A stretch of 64,000 bases of DNA from the NCBI GenBank assembly GCA_009767595.1, contig VSDK01014173.1, forward strand, positions 88,704 to 152,703. Reading direction: 5' to 3'. The stretch is from Symbiodinium kawagutii. Lineage: Eukaryota > Sar > Dinophyceae > Suessiales > Symbiodiniaceae. The position numbers and the translations under genes are program-made. Numbering within the stretch: position 1 is the first letter of the stretch; every line of letters begins with the position of its first letter. Positions 54,461-63,648 of this stretch are shown piece after piece. The notes under the pieces are model-generated. The model was not told where the DNA came from and ran no database searches. It was given only the letters and a program-made list of their open reading frames with translations.

Positions 54461-55315
54461 AATGTGCTGTGGAACGCGCCTTTGTGGTAACATATTGCTG
54501 CGACTGCTGCAAGAAACTAAGTCTAATAACCAGAGGAATCGTGGAACTACCGGAACAACATGAGCGTTGCAGGGCGTTACGCCTCGTTCCACGATAGGAC
54601 CCGTACAAATATGAGGCAAGCAATGCGCTCTCAGGTCTTGGATGATGGATTCAGGTCGGAATTTTCTTGTTCCTTGACGTTTTGCTGCCGCACAACGTAT
54701 TCCTCCGCGAGGTTGAGAAATCTTTTCATCATGATCATCATCGACGGAGTTTGGAAATTTTGTCTCTGGCGACTAAATGTGCTAAGTAAACAGATTTTAG
54801 TGTGCCGTTCATCGTTCTGACAAGTGTGCATCTGCAAACAATCTCGTGTTAGCGTGAGAAAAACACCTGCGTTCTCCCTTTATGCACAGTGATTCCCAGC
54901 TACGAGTAGGTGAACAAGCCAATTGAGTACGGTTGTATTGGTCATAACTGGTAGCTATCCTAGGTCTACCTCGAGTGGAAGAATTTGGGGCATCTCTGTA
55001 CTGATCGGTGATAAGCGATGGATGACGATGATGCTGATTCTGATCTCCTACATGCGTGAGCTTTTACCCCATGCACCTTTTCGAAGGCGGGAACCGGTCT
55101 TGTCCAAGCCACATCCGTCAGAATCTCAGATTCAACACCACTGAACAATTATGAAGTTCGTTGCGTCAACAGCCCTTGGGAAGAATAAGACGTGATCAAT
55201 AAAAACCATTTCTAATCTAGTCAATCACATCGTAAGAGCCAAACAAATGACCGTTCCATTTAAACAAAGATCGTAACTCGATGATTATAGCCAACCCCCA
55301 CTTTCCACCAGCAAT
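54461..55315. other. Unassigned sequence upstream of the microsatellite
   Basis: Open plus frames at 54560-54820 and 54923-55144 and minus frames in between, none with convincing composition or splice pairing. No repeats of the three MITE families. Confidence 0.35.
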
Positions 55316-55329
55316 CATCATCATCATCG

Positions 55330-55391
<62 letters not shown>

Positions 55392-55416
55392 CTCATCCTC
55401 ATCGTCATCCTCATCC

Positions 55417-55463
<47 letters not shown>

Positions 55464-55477
55464 ATCATCATCATCAT
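55316..55477. repeat. (CAT)n/(CGT)n microsatellite, left of the retrotransposon
   Basis: ATCATC, GTCATC and CTCATC triplets over about 160 bp. Together with 63555-63648 it formed one microsatellite before the retrotransposon inserted. Poly-Asp and Met-Thr frames here are artefacts. Confidence 0.95.
55473..55477. repeat. Target-site duplication ATCAT (left copy)
   Basis: ATCAT abuts the left LTR and is matched by ATCAT at 63555-63559 beside the right LTR. Five bases is the usual size for Ty1/copia integrases. Because the target is itself a trinucleotide repeat, chance identity cannot be excluded. Confidence 0.7.
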
Positions 55478-55628
55478 TACTAATGGTCTGGCCCCTCCAG
55501 TCGACACACATGCACGGAAACGGTCGTTTTTCCACCTTCGAGTTGGATTTGAATCGAAAGGGTAGCTGCAGACACACAGCTATGTTCATGTATGGTTCAA
55601 ATAGGGAGGTCACAACTGCAGTGCAACA
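55478..55628 (-). repeat. 3' LTR, 151 bp
   Basis: In element sense it starts TGTTGCACTGCAGTTGTGAC and ends CCAGACCATTAGTA. Identical to 63404-63554 by direct comparison. The 5' TG is canonical but the 3' end is TA instead of CA. Very short for a copia LTR; it must supply the poly(A) site. Confidence 0.97.
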
Positions 55629-55638
55629 CTCCCCCTTT
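55629..55638 (-). other. Polypurine tract
   Basis: AAAGGGGGAG in element sense lies immediately before the 3' LTR, the expected position and composition for the plus-strand primer of reverse transcription. Confidence 0.85.
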
Positions 55639-55677
55639 GCGAGGTCGTCAGACCAAGCAACTCAAATGTAGCCCAAA

Positions 55678-58600
55678 CTACCCTATTCTTGTGGCGCACT
55701 CTGTGCACATGCTGTACTGGTTGGGAATTCGGTTTCGTGTACATGTCGGTCCAGTGTGGAAATCATCTCCCCAAGTCGCGATTCGAACTTTCGTCTTTGT
55801 CTTGACATCAACCTTCGGACAGTTCCGGCATCTTCTCGATTCCTTCGCTGGTCCTACTCTTGGGTTGGTCAGGTAGCGGCATTCCCGACTCAGGTGATAT
55901 ACTTCTCCATATCTGGTCACGTACACTTTTTCCATATCAGAAGGGGCTGCTGCTTCACTTGAGCGCGCCTCGGCAACTGATTTCCTCTGTTCTTCCTTCT
56001 CTGTTTCTTTGGGTTGGATGTCTTTCCGCACGGCTTCTTCTCTTTCGCGTCTGCGAAGTGCCTCCTCTTGTCGACTCATTTCCTCTTCTTTCCTTCGAAT
56101 TCGGTCTTTCCTTTGATTCTCCTCAACTTCAATTTGACTCCTCCTCTCTGTTTCTTCTCTTTGAATTTCTTCAGCTCTTCTCTTCATGTCTTCCTCAATT
56201 CTCTTCATCTTCGACCTCGGAGTCTCTTCTGATGCTTCTGATTCTGTCTCTTCCTCATCCTCAACTTTTTCTTTCTTCTTCGTAGAATAGATTCTCCTCA
56301 GCCATTCCTGTGGCCCTCCATTCATTCTGGTTCCCATCGAACAGAACCATTTCAACATCAGCATGAGCAAGACCGTAATGACTGACGAAGCCATCACGAA
56401 CATCATCAAAACTTGGCTGTCTCCTTCATCATCTTCTTCCTCCTCTTGTCCTTTGGCCAGTTGAAGTGATGCTGCAAGGACCAACATCCTGACCACTGTT
56501 TCTATGTTTTTCACCTCCTCACCCTTGTTGGTGTCCTTCTTCTCTTCCTCCTCCAACTTCTTCTCTTCAACAGCTCCCTCGTCATTGACCTCTTTGATCT
56601 TCATGAGATCCTTCAACTTCGTCAGGCGAGGTGCTGTCAGTGCCTTTGTGCCGATATCTGCAATCATTCCTTCTCCAGGGATATGCAATGCTCCCCAATC
56701 TCCTCGTAGCACCGCTTGCCTGGCATAAGACACTCGTGTTCGTAAGTGCCTTGTCCTCCAAGATCCTCCATCACTTGTGAGGATCGCCAGAGCCGCTTGT
56801 GAGTCAGTGTGCGCGATCTTCTTCACTCGGGGAACCAACTCCTCAAGTATCGATGCCACTGATTCTCCGGCGTTCATGGACTCCACCATTTCGGTTAATT
56901 CAGCCTCTGCAGTGCTCAGTGTGATGAAATGTTGGCGACCTGAGCGCCAAAAAACGGGGCACCCGCATATCATCACCACGAAGCTGCCATGGGACTCTTC
57001 TTCATTGGGCGCGTACGACGCGTCACTGAAGACCTGTACCACATATTCTTCTTCACCATCATCCTCAAACACAATTCCTTCTGTGGTAGTGGCCATCAAG
57101 TAACCATACATCTGATTGGCTGCCGCTTTGATCGTCCCACATGCCTTCGTCACATTTGCACCCATCCTGGCCACTGCATACATGACATCCGGTCGGGTTC
57201 GGGTCAGAACCCATAGTAGTTCGCCCACAATCTTCTGGCATTCCCTCACTTGATCTTTTCCTGGCGCTGTGGAGTCTCTTTCCATAGCTGCTTGATCTCT
57301 TGTGATTGGGATCTTCTTTTTCATCACATCCGTTGGTTTCTTTTGAAGCATGTCCTTCAGAAAACCTTCCTGAGTAAGAGTCCATTTGGTTCTTCCCTCA
57401 ACCTCCTGTCTTCGAACTTCCATTCCTAGGAATCTGACTGCTTCTGAGTTGACCTGCTCCGGGATTGATGTACTCCATGCTTCTTGTAACGCCTTCACCA
57501 CTTCTTCCAGAACATCCTCCTCTGCCGTCACCATGACATCGTCTACATATGTCATGACTAAGCCATAAAGTCTTTCTCCCCCTCGTTCCACGTTCTCTTC
57601 TCGGTCTTCCTCAACAACTCTCCATAGATTTGGTTCTGAGTCCAAGGGGACAAGTTGCAAATTGATCGTTTTCTTTCCTCTCTTCACTCGGATCTTCATA
57701 TCTCTCATTCGTCGATCTCGGCACCTACCCCACAGTCTAGGACTCCTTCTCAAACCATACACCGCTTTCTTCGGTTTGTAAAACTTGTTCCTTGGAAGAC
57801 ATCCTCTTTCGGAGAAAATCCTGGGGGCCTTGACGATGATGATGTTCTTGTCTTCTTCGTCTTCGAAGTCTGCATTCAAGAAGGCTGTTCTGATGTCTAA
57901 AATACATCCCGTCCATCGCCTCTTCATCGCCACCACCACCATGACTCGAAAGGCTGCGGCATCTGCTCCTGAGGAATATGTTTCTTCTTCTGGTGATCTT
58001 TCTTCGAAGCAACCACATATAACCCACCTCACTTTCCTCTTCGAGCCTCCTGGTAGTGGTTTCTTCGTAAATATGACCTTGGATGGAATGAATTCAACCT
58101 TCACTCCACGGTCCTTGGCTTCCTCTTCCAACCGCTTCACCTCTTCTATTCCGATGCTTTCAAACGCTTCCTTTTCTTCCAGGAGTGACCCAATTTCGCT
58201 CTGGATTGCAGGTAGCCACTGGTCCCACTCCGAAATCACCTCTTTGGTTCCAATGATTTTCGTCTGCAAAACCTCATCTGGGTCCTCCTGTTCGCACATC
58301 TTTTTGAGCTTCATAATCGTTGTCATCTCATCCAACATCAAATTTGGATCGTCCTCAATCATCATCTTCACTTCATCTTCGATGAGCCTCTTCACTCGCT
58401 CTTTCATCTTCCTCATCTTCTTTAGTTCCTCATCGCTCTCATCCTCCTCACTACCTTCTTCTTTCTTCAGTCTTCGGACAGCCTGTTTCTCAAGCAGCCT
58501 TCTTCTTGCCGTCACAGCATCTCTCATCTCATTCTCTACTGCGATCCAAACCTCTTCCGCGATTGGATCTATGGTCCTCCTCAGAATCATCTTGGTCAGG

Positions 58601-61600
58601 CGGGGGGTCTCTCCAGGTTTCCATACCCAATGTCCATGGTCTTCCAACGAAGGACAAAGGTACTGCATCTTTTCAACAGACGATTCGAACGAGCTTCTCT
58701 TCCAGGTTCTCTTCCTCACTCGTATCTCTTGAAGGAATGGTGGGAAATTGGGGGTCTCTTCCTGTCTGACACACCTGTTCAATGCATCAACGTGTCGTAC
58801 CGCCCACGGCCACCATTTGGCATCCTCACATGCTTGTCTCAATGCTCTTCGAACCTGGATCTTGATCTGCTTCACTGTTCCTTCGGCGCGACCATTGGAT
58901 CTGGGGTCATCTCCAGGAGTCCGTGAAAGCATCACCCCTCTTGAATTCGCCCAGTGACGAAAATGCCCAGAGAACTCATGTCCTTGGTCTGAATGGATCT
59001 TTGACACCCAATATCCATCTGCCTTCAACTTCAACACCATTTCCATGGTGGCTGATGTCACTTCCCTGGCTGTTTTGGTTCGCAAGGGAGTCGCCAACCT
59101 GAACACTCGAACTTCCATGTCCTTGTCCAAGTCTTCCGGCTTCACTTCATCTTCGGGTACCTCCTCTTCTGGTGCATCCTCCTGGGGTTGATCCTCTCCT
59201 TCTACAACATCGTCCTTTCTTTCTTCTTCGTCGTCTTTCTCTTCGACCTTCTCAATCTCTGGTTCATCTCCTTCCAAGGCCTCATCTTCCGGTTGCTTCA
59301 GTTTCGTGGAGCCTCGAGGAACTCGCCACAACAGTGCACCGACCAAAATCCATCTGGCCTGATAGCCACCCAAGTCGAATGCTGGGGTCAGAGGTCCACA
59401 CACATCCACGGACAACACTCCAGAGAGTGGATGCTTTATGCGTCGGTGTTGCTCCGACTGTTGAAGGCTCTCCTGGCACACCTTGCAATCTCTACGAAAA
59501 GGAACGTGCCCATGGAGTATATGATCATCCCAGGACATCATTTTCAACCTCCCTTTTGGTCCCATGATGTTCTGGATCAGCGCCTTCGAAATCATCATCA
59601 TCAACCCTGGAGGCCACCTCGCGAGTTGTTTCGAACTCCTGATCTCCTTCTTGGGTCCTCTTCTTTTCATCTCATGTTCTTCTGGGTCCAAAATCATCGT
59701 TGATCCCACTGTAGTCGGCTTGGTGGTCTCACCTCCGAGGGGCTTTTGATTGAATGTGTATTCGGCCATATGGTATCTTTCCTTCAATAGCTTCCATTCC
59801 TTTGTGTCCCAAAAGGACACAACCTGAGGTTTGTAACTTCTCGGGGACGCAGGCTGCTCTACTGCGAAGTGGGTGGGTCCCTCTTCTCCTCTTGCTTTTC
59901 GAACATAGTGCGACACCAGAAACAAGAAGACCATCCTCCACATCATGACGTCATCCTCAAACAGCATGGCCTTCTCTTCATCTGATGCGTCATCTATTCC
60001 GAACTCCTGACCTCCCCAAGCTCTTATCGGTCTGGGTGCATTGGGATCACCAGGTACTTCGTAGTGCCTCAGTACGCTTCGGGTGCGACAGTTGGGCCCC
60101 CCAACTATCCCCAGGAGTTTTCCTTCCAATGCGGCTCGAAGAAGTCCAGCATACACTCCACCTCCGCACATCATGTCCTGCTCCTTCCCTCGTTTGATGT
60201 CCACCTCAACCAAGGTTGTCTCATCTCCCCCTAGTTGTTGGTACGCCTTCATCAACGTGTACCCCTCATCCTCACCAGCATACAAGTGGGCAATGAATCC
60301 TTTCGACCTCATAGCTCGCCTCTTTCTCTTGTTTCCAGGGATCAGGGCCCAACTTCCTGGTTCGACCACCAATGCCTGCCTAACAGGTTCCGGGATCATC
60401 TTCAACACTGGGTGCTCTTCCACCAGCGACTTCATCCATTTAACTTCTTCGGTAAAATAGGAATCCCTTCCTGTTCCTCCTCGATTTCTTTCTTCGATCT
60501 CATCAATGAGACTCAAGGCGAGCTTCTTGTTAATTTGTGGGCATCCTTCATCATTCCTCACTGGGATCCTTCCTCGAGTAGGGTGAACGATCTTCAAGTC
60601 TTGGCCGTTCCAACTGACTTCACATCGAAGAAGGGTGGTAAGCAATCCCATAGGAACAATCGGTTCTACCCCATCTCGTCTTGTCACCATTACTCCTCCC
60701 TTGGTCATATGTAGCTCAGCATTGGATCCATTGGCGAGGGTAACGTTGATGGTGCTCATCTCTTCTAGATGGTCTCCATCCCTCCATGATCGAAGTGGGT
60801 GAGTGGCTCCTGAATCAACCAGTCCTTCCTCATTCCCTTGCTTCATTCTCATCACTTTTAATGTCTTCGCTTTGAACGACTTCAGTTGTTCTTGGAGCTT
60901 CTCAACAACTTGATCCCTTTTCTCAATCTCCTTCGAAGTCGGGGACGTTGAAGACGAGGCATCGGTTCCACTTGACATGGACTTCAACATTCTGCTGGCC
61001 TCATCCAGCAAGCCTCTCATCGTTTCATCAGGGCTGCCTGGGAATCCTGCTTCCGATTCTTCCTTCTTTCCTGGCTTCTCCTCTCCTTCTTTCTTCGCCA
61101 CTTTCGCCTTCTGTGGACTTTGGCTTCGAGGTCCTTTGGGTCTTGTGCACTGGGACGACATGTGGTCCACACTCCCACAGGTCCAGCACCTTCTTCTTTC
61201 GTCCTTACCTTCATGACTCCACGAACATTCCTTTCCCTTCTTGCAGCCGCCATCGGTGAGATAGAACTTGCATGGAACTCGAGGTCGGTCTTCATCTCGC
61301 TTATCTCTTTCCTGGCCTCTTCCTTTCCACGTGTCTGCCTCACCATCCATGGCCTTCAACTTGGGATCTTTCGTAGGTGCAGCTGTGGTTCTCTTTTCCA
61401 TGAAGGAAAGCTGTTCGCATTCTGCCAGGAGATGCAACGCGAATTGTCCCACGTTGGTTTCCGTGGGGGTAACATCGACTCCCAACGTAGTCCGAGCCAA
61501 CGATATGCGGAACTGCAGCTCTCTGTTGGATTCCAAAACCCGACGCACCATCTTGTTCAATCCTTTCATCAAAAGTGCTGGGTCTGGAGGTATAGCCCCA

Positions 61601-63399
61601 ATCTCCACTGTCCTCCGTCGCCATCGCAGCCACCTCCGGATTGATCCCGGTGCTTCGGAGACGGTGGAAACTTCTGCAGGGTCTTCAAGGCTTCGCAGAA
61701 GGCTTTGCTTTTCTTGGACTCCTCCAGGACAATAGACCAGTTGCAAATGGCACAAGATCTCATAGACACTCATCTTCCGACTAGACACCAGCTCATCCCT
61801 GACATGCTCTGGAATAGCTTGTAGCAGCAGTGAAGATGTTCTCCTCTCCAATCTCTGCCATTTCACTTGTTGAAGTTCCTTCGGAGCTTGGCATGGATGA
61901 CTCAACCTGTCTAACGGTGCAAGTGCCATATGTCCTTGGTACCACTTCTGAGTGCTGGCCGTCATCAACCTCCACCATTCTTCACTCGAAGCCGACAGGT
62001 CTGCTATGACTGGTTCAACCATCAGCATCCAGTCACCCAATTGGATCGGCCCCTGACCTGCCTGCCATGACGGCAAGTAAGGCAGTTCAATCTGGCCTGA
62101 GCGCACCGTCTCGACTCCTCTCACGCTTCCCGCATCATCTTTGGTGTCCTGAAGTCTCCTCTGCATCTCCTGCATATTCTTCATCATGAGAACCATGAAC
62201 TCCATAGACCTTTCCGCAAAGTCCTCTCGTCCTCCTGATAATCCTTCGCCTTGTCGGCCCCTGGGCCCGTCCTCCTTTCGATCATTGATGCCTCTTCGCC
62301 TGAGATCATCTGTTTGGCCCGGGTTCGATCCTTGCTGACCAGCTGGTCCATCCTCCTTTGATAGGAATGGAGGTCTAGCAGCCTCCTGAGGTTCTTCTTC
62401 TTCCTCGTAGGCTCCTTCCCACCACTCCATCAGCTTGTCGTACTGACTCGAAGCTCCTCTTCTCTTTGGGGGTCTCACAGCCTCCTCAACTTTCTCACTC
62501 TCAGGGGTAGTGAATCTCTGATCGCTATCTCCTGAACCGTTGGGTTTCATCGCTTCAACCTGATTCAACCGGTCCCTCATGTCCCGGTTTTCCCTCATGA
62601 GCAACTCCATCATTCTTCGGGATTCTTCCTTTTCTTCCCTATCTCTCTCCATCTGTTCTCTCATCTCCATCATCTGAGTCTTCATAGCTATCTTCATCTG
62701 CTTCATCTCTTCTCCATGGCGGCTTTCTTCCACTTCCCTCATTCTCTGCGCCTTCCTCTCTTCATCTTCTAGAAAAGGAGGTCTAGACACTTGAGGTGTT
62801 GGATACAACCATGGAGCCTTCTGATGCAGTTGATCGAGTTGACTGATCTGTTCAGCCGTGAACAAAGGTGTGTATGCTTCTTCGTATTCTAACTTTTTCG
62901 TTGGGGTTCTAACAGGTGTTGTTTCTCGTTTCCTGTCAGTACTTCCACCTGGGCGGTAGGACACAGGCTCTCCACGACTTCCTGCCGGGGCATCTTCCAA
63001 GCTTCGGGTCCTCACCGTCTTTCGAGTGCCAGCACCACCGCCTGTCGTATCCTTTGCACCTGCTTCCTCTTTGAGGACAGGCGGGGGACTACTTATAGGC
63101 GGCAGGGCTAACTGAGTAGCAGGCCTAGGAGTATTTGCAGGGGTTCCACCAACCGACCCGATAAACATCTCTTCCGGAGTACGATCGGGCTTCGATGAAT
63201 TCCTTCCCTTACCCCTCTCCGTCGCTACTTCTTGTTCTTCCTCTAATCTTCCATCTTCGATCATCAACTCACCTCTTTCTACTCTCTCAACCTGCATCCT
63301 ATCATGTGCTCGTCTCATTTCATCCAAACCCTGTTGGATCATCTCATGGCTAGGAATCCGTGGTGTCTCCTTTGACTCTGAGCTTCCTTTTGGGCTCAT
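55678..63399 (-). CDS. Copia gag-pol polyprotein, 2573 aa
   Basis: One ORF from ATG at 63399 to TAG at 55678; no frameshift separates gag from pol. Visible in order: Met/Glu/Arg-rich coiled coil (about 215-295); gag-like helical domain with WW at 474-475; CCCH zinc finger (C710, C719, C725, H729) and CCHC zinc knuckle (C738, C741, H746, C751) for RNA binding; aspartic protease DSGA at D862; integrase zinc-binding region (H1293-H1298, C1305, C1308) and catalytic D1332, D1471, E1506; reverse transcriptase with D1835 in LDIRTAFLNADF and YVDD at 1951-1954; RNase H beginning VFSDASYAP (D2126) and including TLSTAEAEL. About 300 residues follow RNase H: a hydrophobic segment (2328-2352), a charged coiled coil and a Cys/His-rich end (C2507 onward). 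Copia polyproteins are usually about 1300-1500 residues, so this is exceptionally long. An acidic insert (about 1365-1430) splits the integrase core. Confidence 0.97.
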   Translation of the reverse strand: MSPKGSSESKETPRIPSHEMIQQGLDEMRRAHDRMQVERVERGELMIEDGRLEEEQEVATERGKGRNSSKPDRTPEEMFIGSVGGTPANTPRPATQLALPPISSPPPVLKEEAGAKDTTGGGAGTRKTVRTRSLEDAPAGSRGEPVSYRPGGSTDRKRETTPVRTPTKKLEYEEAYTPLFTAEQISQLDQLHQKAPWLYPTPQVSRPPFLEDEERKAQRMREVEESRHGEEMKQMKIAMKTQMMEMREQMERDREEKEESRRMMELLMRENRDMRDRLNQVEAMKPNGSGDSDQRFTTPESEKVEEAVRPPKRRGASSQYDKLMEWWEGAYEEEEEPQEAARPPFLSKEDGPAGQQGSNPGQTDDLRRRGINDRKEDGPRGRQGEGLSGGREDFAERSMEFMVLMMKNMQEMQRRLQDTKDDAGSVRGVETVRSGQIELPYLPSWQAGQGPIQLGDWMLMVEPVIADLSASSEEWWRLMTASTQKWYQGHMALAPLDRLSHPCQAPKELQQVKWQRLERRTSSLLLQAIPEHVRDELVSSRKMSVYEILCHLQLVYCPGGVQEKQSLLRSLEDPAEVSTVSEAPGSIRRWLRWRRRTVEIGAIPPDPALLMKGLNKMVRRVLESNRELQFRISLARTTLGVDVTPTETNVGQFALHLLAECEQLSFMEKRTTAAPTKDPKLKAMDGEADTWKGRGQERDKRDEDRPRVPCKFYLTDGGCKKGKECSWSHEGKDERRRCWTCGSVDHMSSQCTRPKGPRSQSPQKAKVAKKEGEEKPGKKEESEAGFPGSPDETMRGLLDEASRMLKSMSSGTDASSSTSPTSKEIEKRDQVVEKLQEQLKSFKAKTLKVMRMKQGNEEGLVDSGATHPLRSWRDGDHLEEMSTINVTLANGSNAELHMTKGGVMVTRRDGVEPIVPMGLLTTLLRCEVSWNGQDLKIVHPTRGRIPVRNDEGCPQINKKLALSLIDEIEERNRGGTGRDSYFTEEVKWMKSLVEEHPVLKMIPEPVRQALVVEPGSWALIPGNKRKRRAMRSKGFIAHLYAGEDEGYTLMKAYQQLGGDETTLVEVDIKRGKEQDMMCGGGVYAGLLRAALEGKLLGIVGGPNCRTRSVLRHYEVPGDPNAPRPIRAWGGQEFGIDDASDEEKAMLFEDDVMMWRMVFLFLVSHYVRKARGEEGPTHFAVEQPASPRSYKPQVVSFWDTKEWKLLKERYHMAEYTFNQKPLGGETTKPTTVGSTMILDPEEHEMKRRGPKKEIRSSKQLARWPPGLMMMISKALIQNIMGPKGRLKMMSWDDHILHGHVPFRRDCKVCQESLQQSEQHRRIKHPLSGVLSVDVCGPLTPAFDLGGYQARWILVGALLWRVPRGSTKLKQPEDEALEGDEPEIEKVEEKDDEEERKDDVVEGEDQPQEDAPEEEVPEDEVKPEDLDKDMEVRVFRLATPLRTKTAREVTSATMEMVLKLKADGYWVSKIHSDQGHEFSGHFRHWANSRGVMLSRTPGDDPRSNGRAEGTVKQIKIQVRRALRQACEDAKWWPWAVRHVDALNRCVRQEETPNFPPFLQEIRVRKRTWKRSSFESSVEKMQYLCPSLEDHGHWVWKPGETPRLTKMILRRTIDPIAEEVWIAVENEMRDAVTARRRLLEKQAVRRLKKEEGSEEDESDEELKKMRKMKERVKRLIEDEVKMMIEDDPNLMLDEMTTIMKLKKMCEQEDPDEVLQTKIIGTKEVISEWDQWLPAIQSEIGSLLEEKEAFESIGIEEVKRLEEEAKDRGVKVEFIPSKVIFTKKPLPGGSKRKVRWVICGCFEERSPEEETYSSGADAAAFRVMVVVAMKRRWTGCILDIRTAFLNADFEDEEDKNIIIVKAPRIFSERGCLPRNKFYKPKKAVYGLRRSPRLWGRCRDRRMRDMKIRVKRGKKTINLQLVPLDSEPNLWRVVEEDREENVERGGERLYGLVMTYVDDVMVTAEEDVLEEVVKALQEAWSTSIPEQVNSEAVRFLGMEVRRQEVEGRTKWTLTQEGFLKDMLQKKPTDVMKKKIPITRDQAAMERDSTAPGKDQVRECQKIVGELLWVLTRTRPDVMYAVARMGANVTKACGTIKAAANQMYGYLMATTTEGIVFEDDGEEEYVVQVFSDASYAPNEEESHGSFVVMICGCPVFWRSGRQHFITLSTAEAELTEMVESMNAGESVASILEELVPRVKKIAHTDSQAALAILTSDGGSWRTRHLRTRVSYARQAVLRGDWGALHIPGEGMIADIGTKALTAPRLTKLKDLMKIKEVNDEGAVEEKKLEEEEKKDTNKGEEVKNIETVVRMLVLAASLQLAKGQEEEEDDEGDSQVLMMFVMASSVITVLLMLMLKWFCSMGTRMNGGPQEWLRRIYSTKKKEKVEDEEETESEASEETPRSKMKRIEEDMKRRAEEIQREETERRSQIEVEENQRKDRIRRKEEEMSRQEEALRRREREEAVRKDIQPKETEKEEQRKSVAEARSSEAAAPSDMEKVYVTRYGEVYHLSRECRYLTNPRVGPAKESRRCRNCPKVDVKTKTKVRIATWGDDFHTGPTCTRNRIPNQYSMCTECATRIG

Positions 63400-63403
63400 A
63401 ACC
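63391..63403 (-). promoter_or_regulatory. Primer-binding site, half initiator tRNA-Met type, overlapping the start codon
   Basis: Directly inside the 5' LTR the element-sense sequence is GGTTATGAGCCCA. Its complement TGGGCTCATAACC matches the anticodon stem-loop of initiator tRNA-Met (consensus GGGCYCATAACCC), as in Drosophila copia and yeast Ty5, which prime from a cleaved half tRNA. There is no TGG-starting site for a tRNA 3' end. The ATG of the polyprotein (63399-63397) is the triplet that pairs with the tRNA's CAU anticodon. Confidence 0.85.
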
Positions 63404-63553
63404 TACTAATGGTCTGGCCCCTCCAGTCGACACACATGCACGGAAACGGTCGTTTTTCCACCTTCGAGTTGGATTTGAATCGAAAGGGTAGCTGCAGACA
63501 CACAGCTATGTTCATGTATGGTTCAAATAGGGAGGTCACAACTGCAGTGCAAC

Positions 63554-63554
<1 letters not shown>
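63404..63554 (-). repeat. 5' LTR, 151 bp
   Basis: Identical to 55478-55628. It should contain the promoter of the element. The start codon lies only five bases past its inner edge, so almost all of the 5' leader must come from the LTR itself. No clear TATA box is visible in element sense. Confidence 0.97.
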
Positions 63555-63613
<59 letters not shown>

Positions 63614-63648
63614 CATCGTCCTCGTCATCGTCATCATCGTCATCATGA
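63555..63648. repeat. (CAT)n microsatellite, right of the retrotransposon
   Basis: ATCATC units, then CTCATCGTCCTCGTCATC variants: the right part of the microsatellite split by the retrotransposon. Its first five bases form the second copy of the ATCAT duplication. Confidence 0.95.

Larger units (their letters stand above)
55478..63554 (-). mobile_element. Full-length Ty1/copia LTR retrotransposon
   Basis: An 8077-bp element, minus-strand sense: 5' LTR (63404-63554), initiator-tRNA-type primer-binding site, one 2573-codon gag-pol ORF, polypurine tract, 3' LTR (55478-55628). Domain order protease, integrase, reverse transcriptase, RNase H places it in Ty1/copia rather than Ty3/gypsy. The two LTRs show no difference over 151 bp and the ORF has no stop or frameshift, so insertion was recent and the element could be autonomous. 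It lies in a microsatellite within what may be the A/C-rich 3' part of a large intron of the opposite-strand candidate gene. Confidence 0.97.

Noticed and set aside
55217-55613. Poly-Asp, Met-Thr and Ile-Val ORFs
   Set aside because: Translations of the CAT/CGT microsatellite.
57785-58732. 315-codon plus-strand ORF
   Set aside because: Ser/Phe/Leu-rich shadow antisense to the copia reverse transcriptase and linker; composition mirrors the Glu/Lys-rich sense strand.
59188-59703. 171-codon plus-strand ORF
   Set aside because: Antisense to the integrase region of the polyprotein; no independent evidence.
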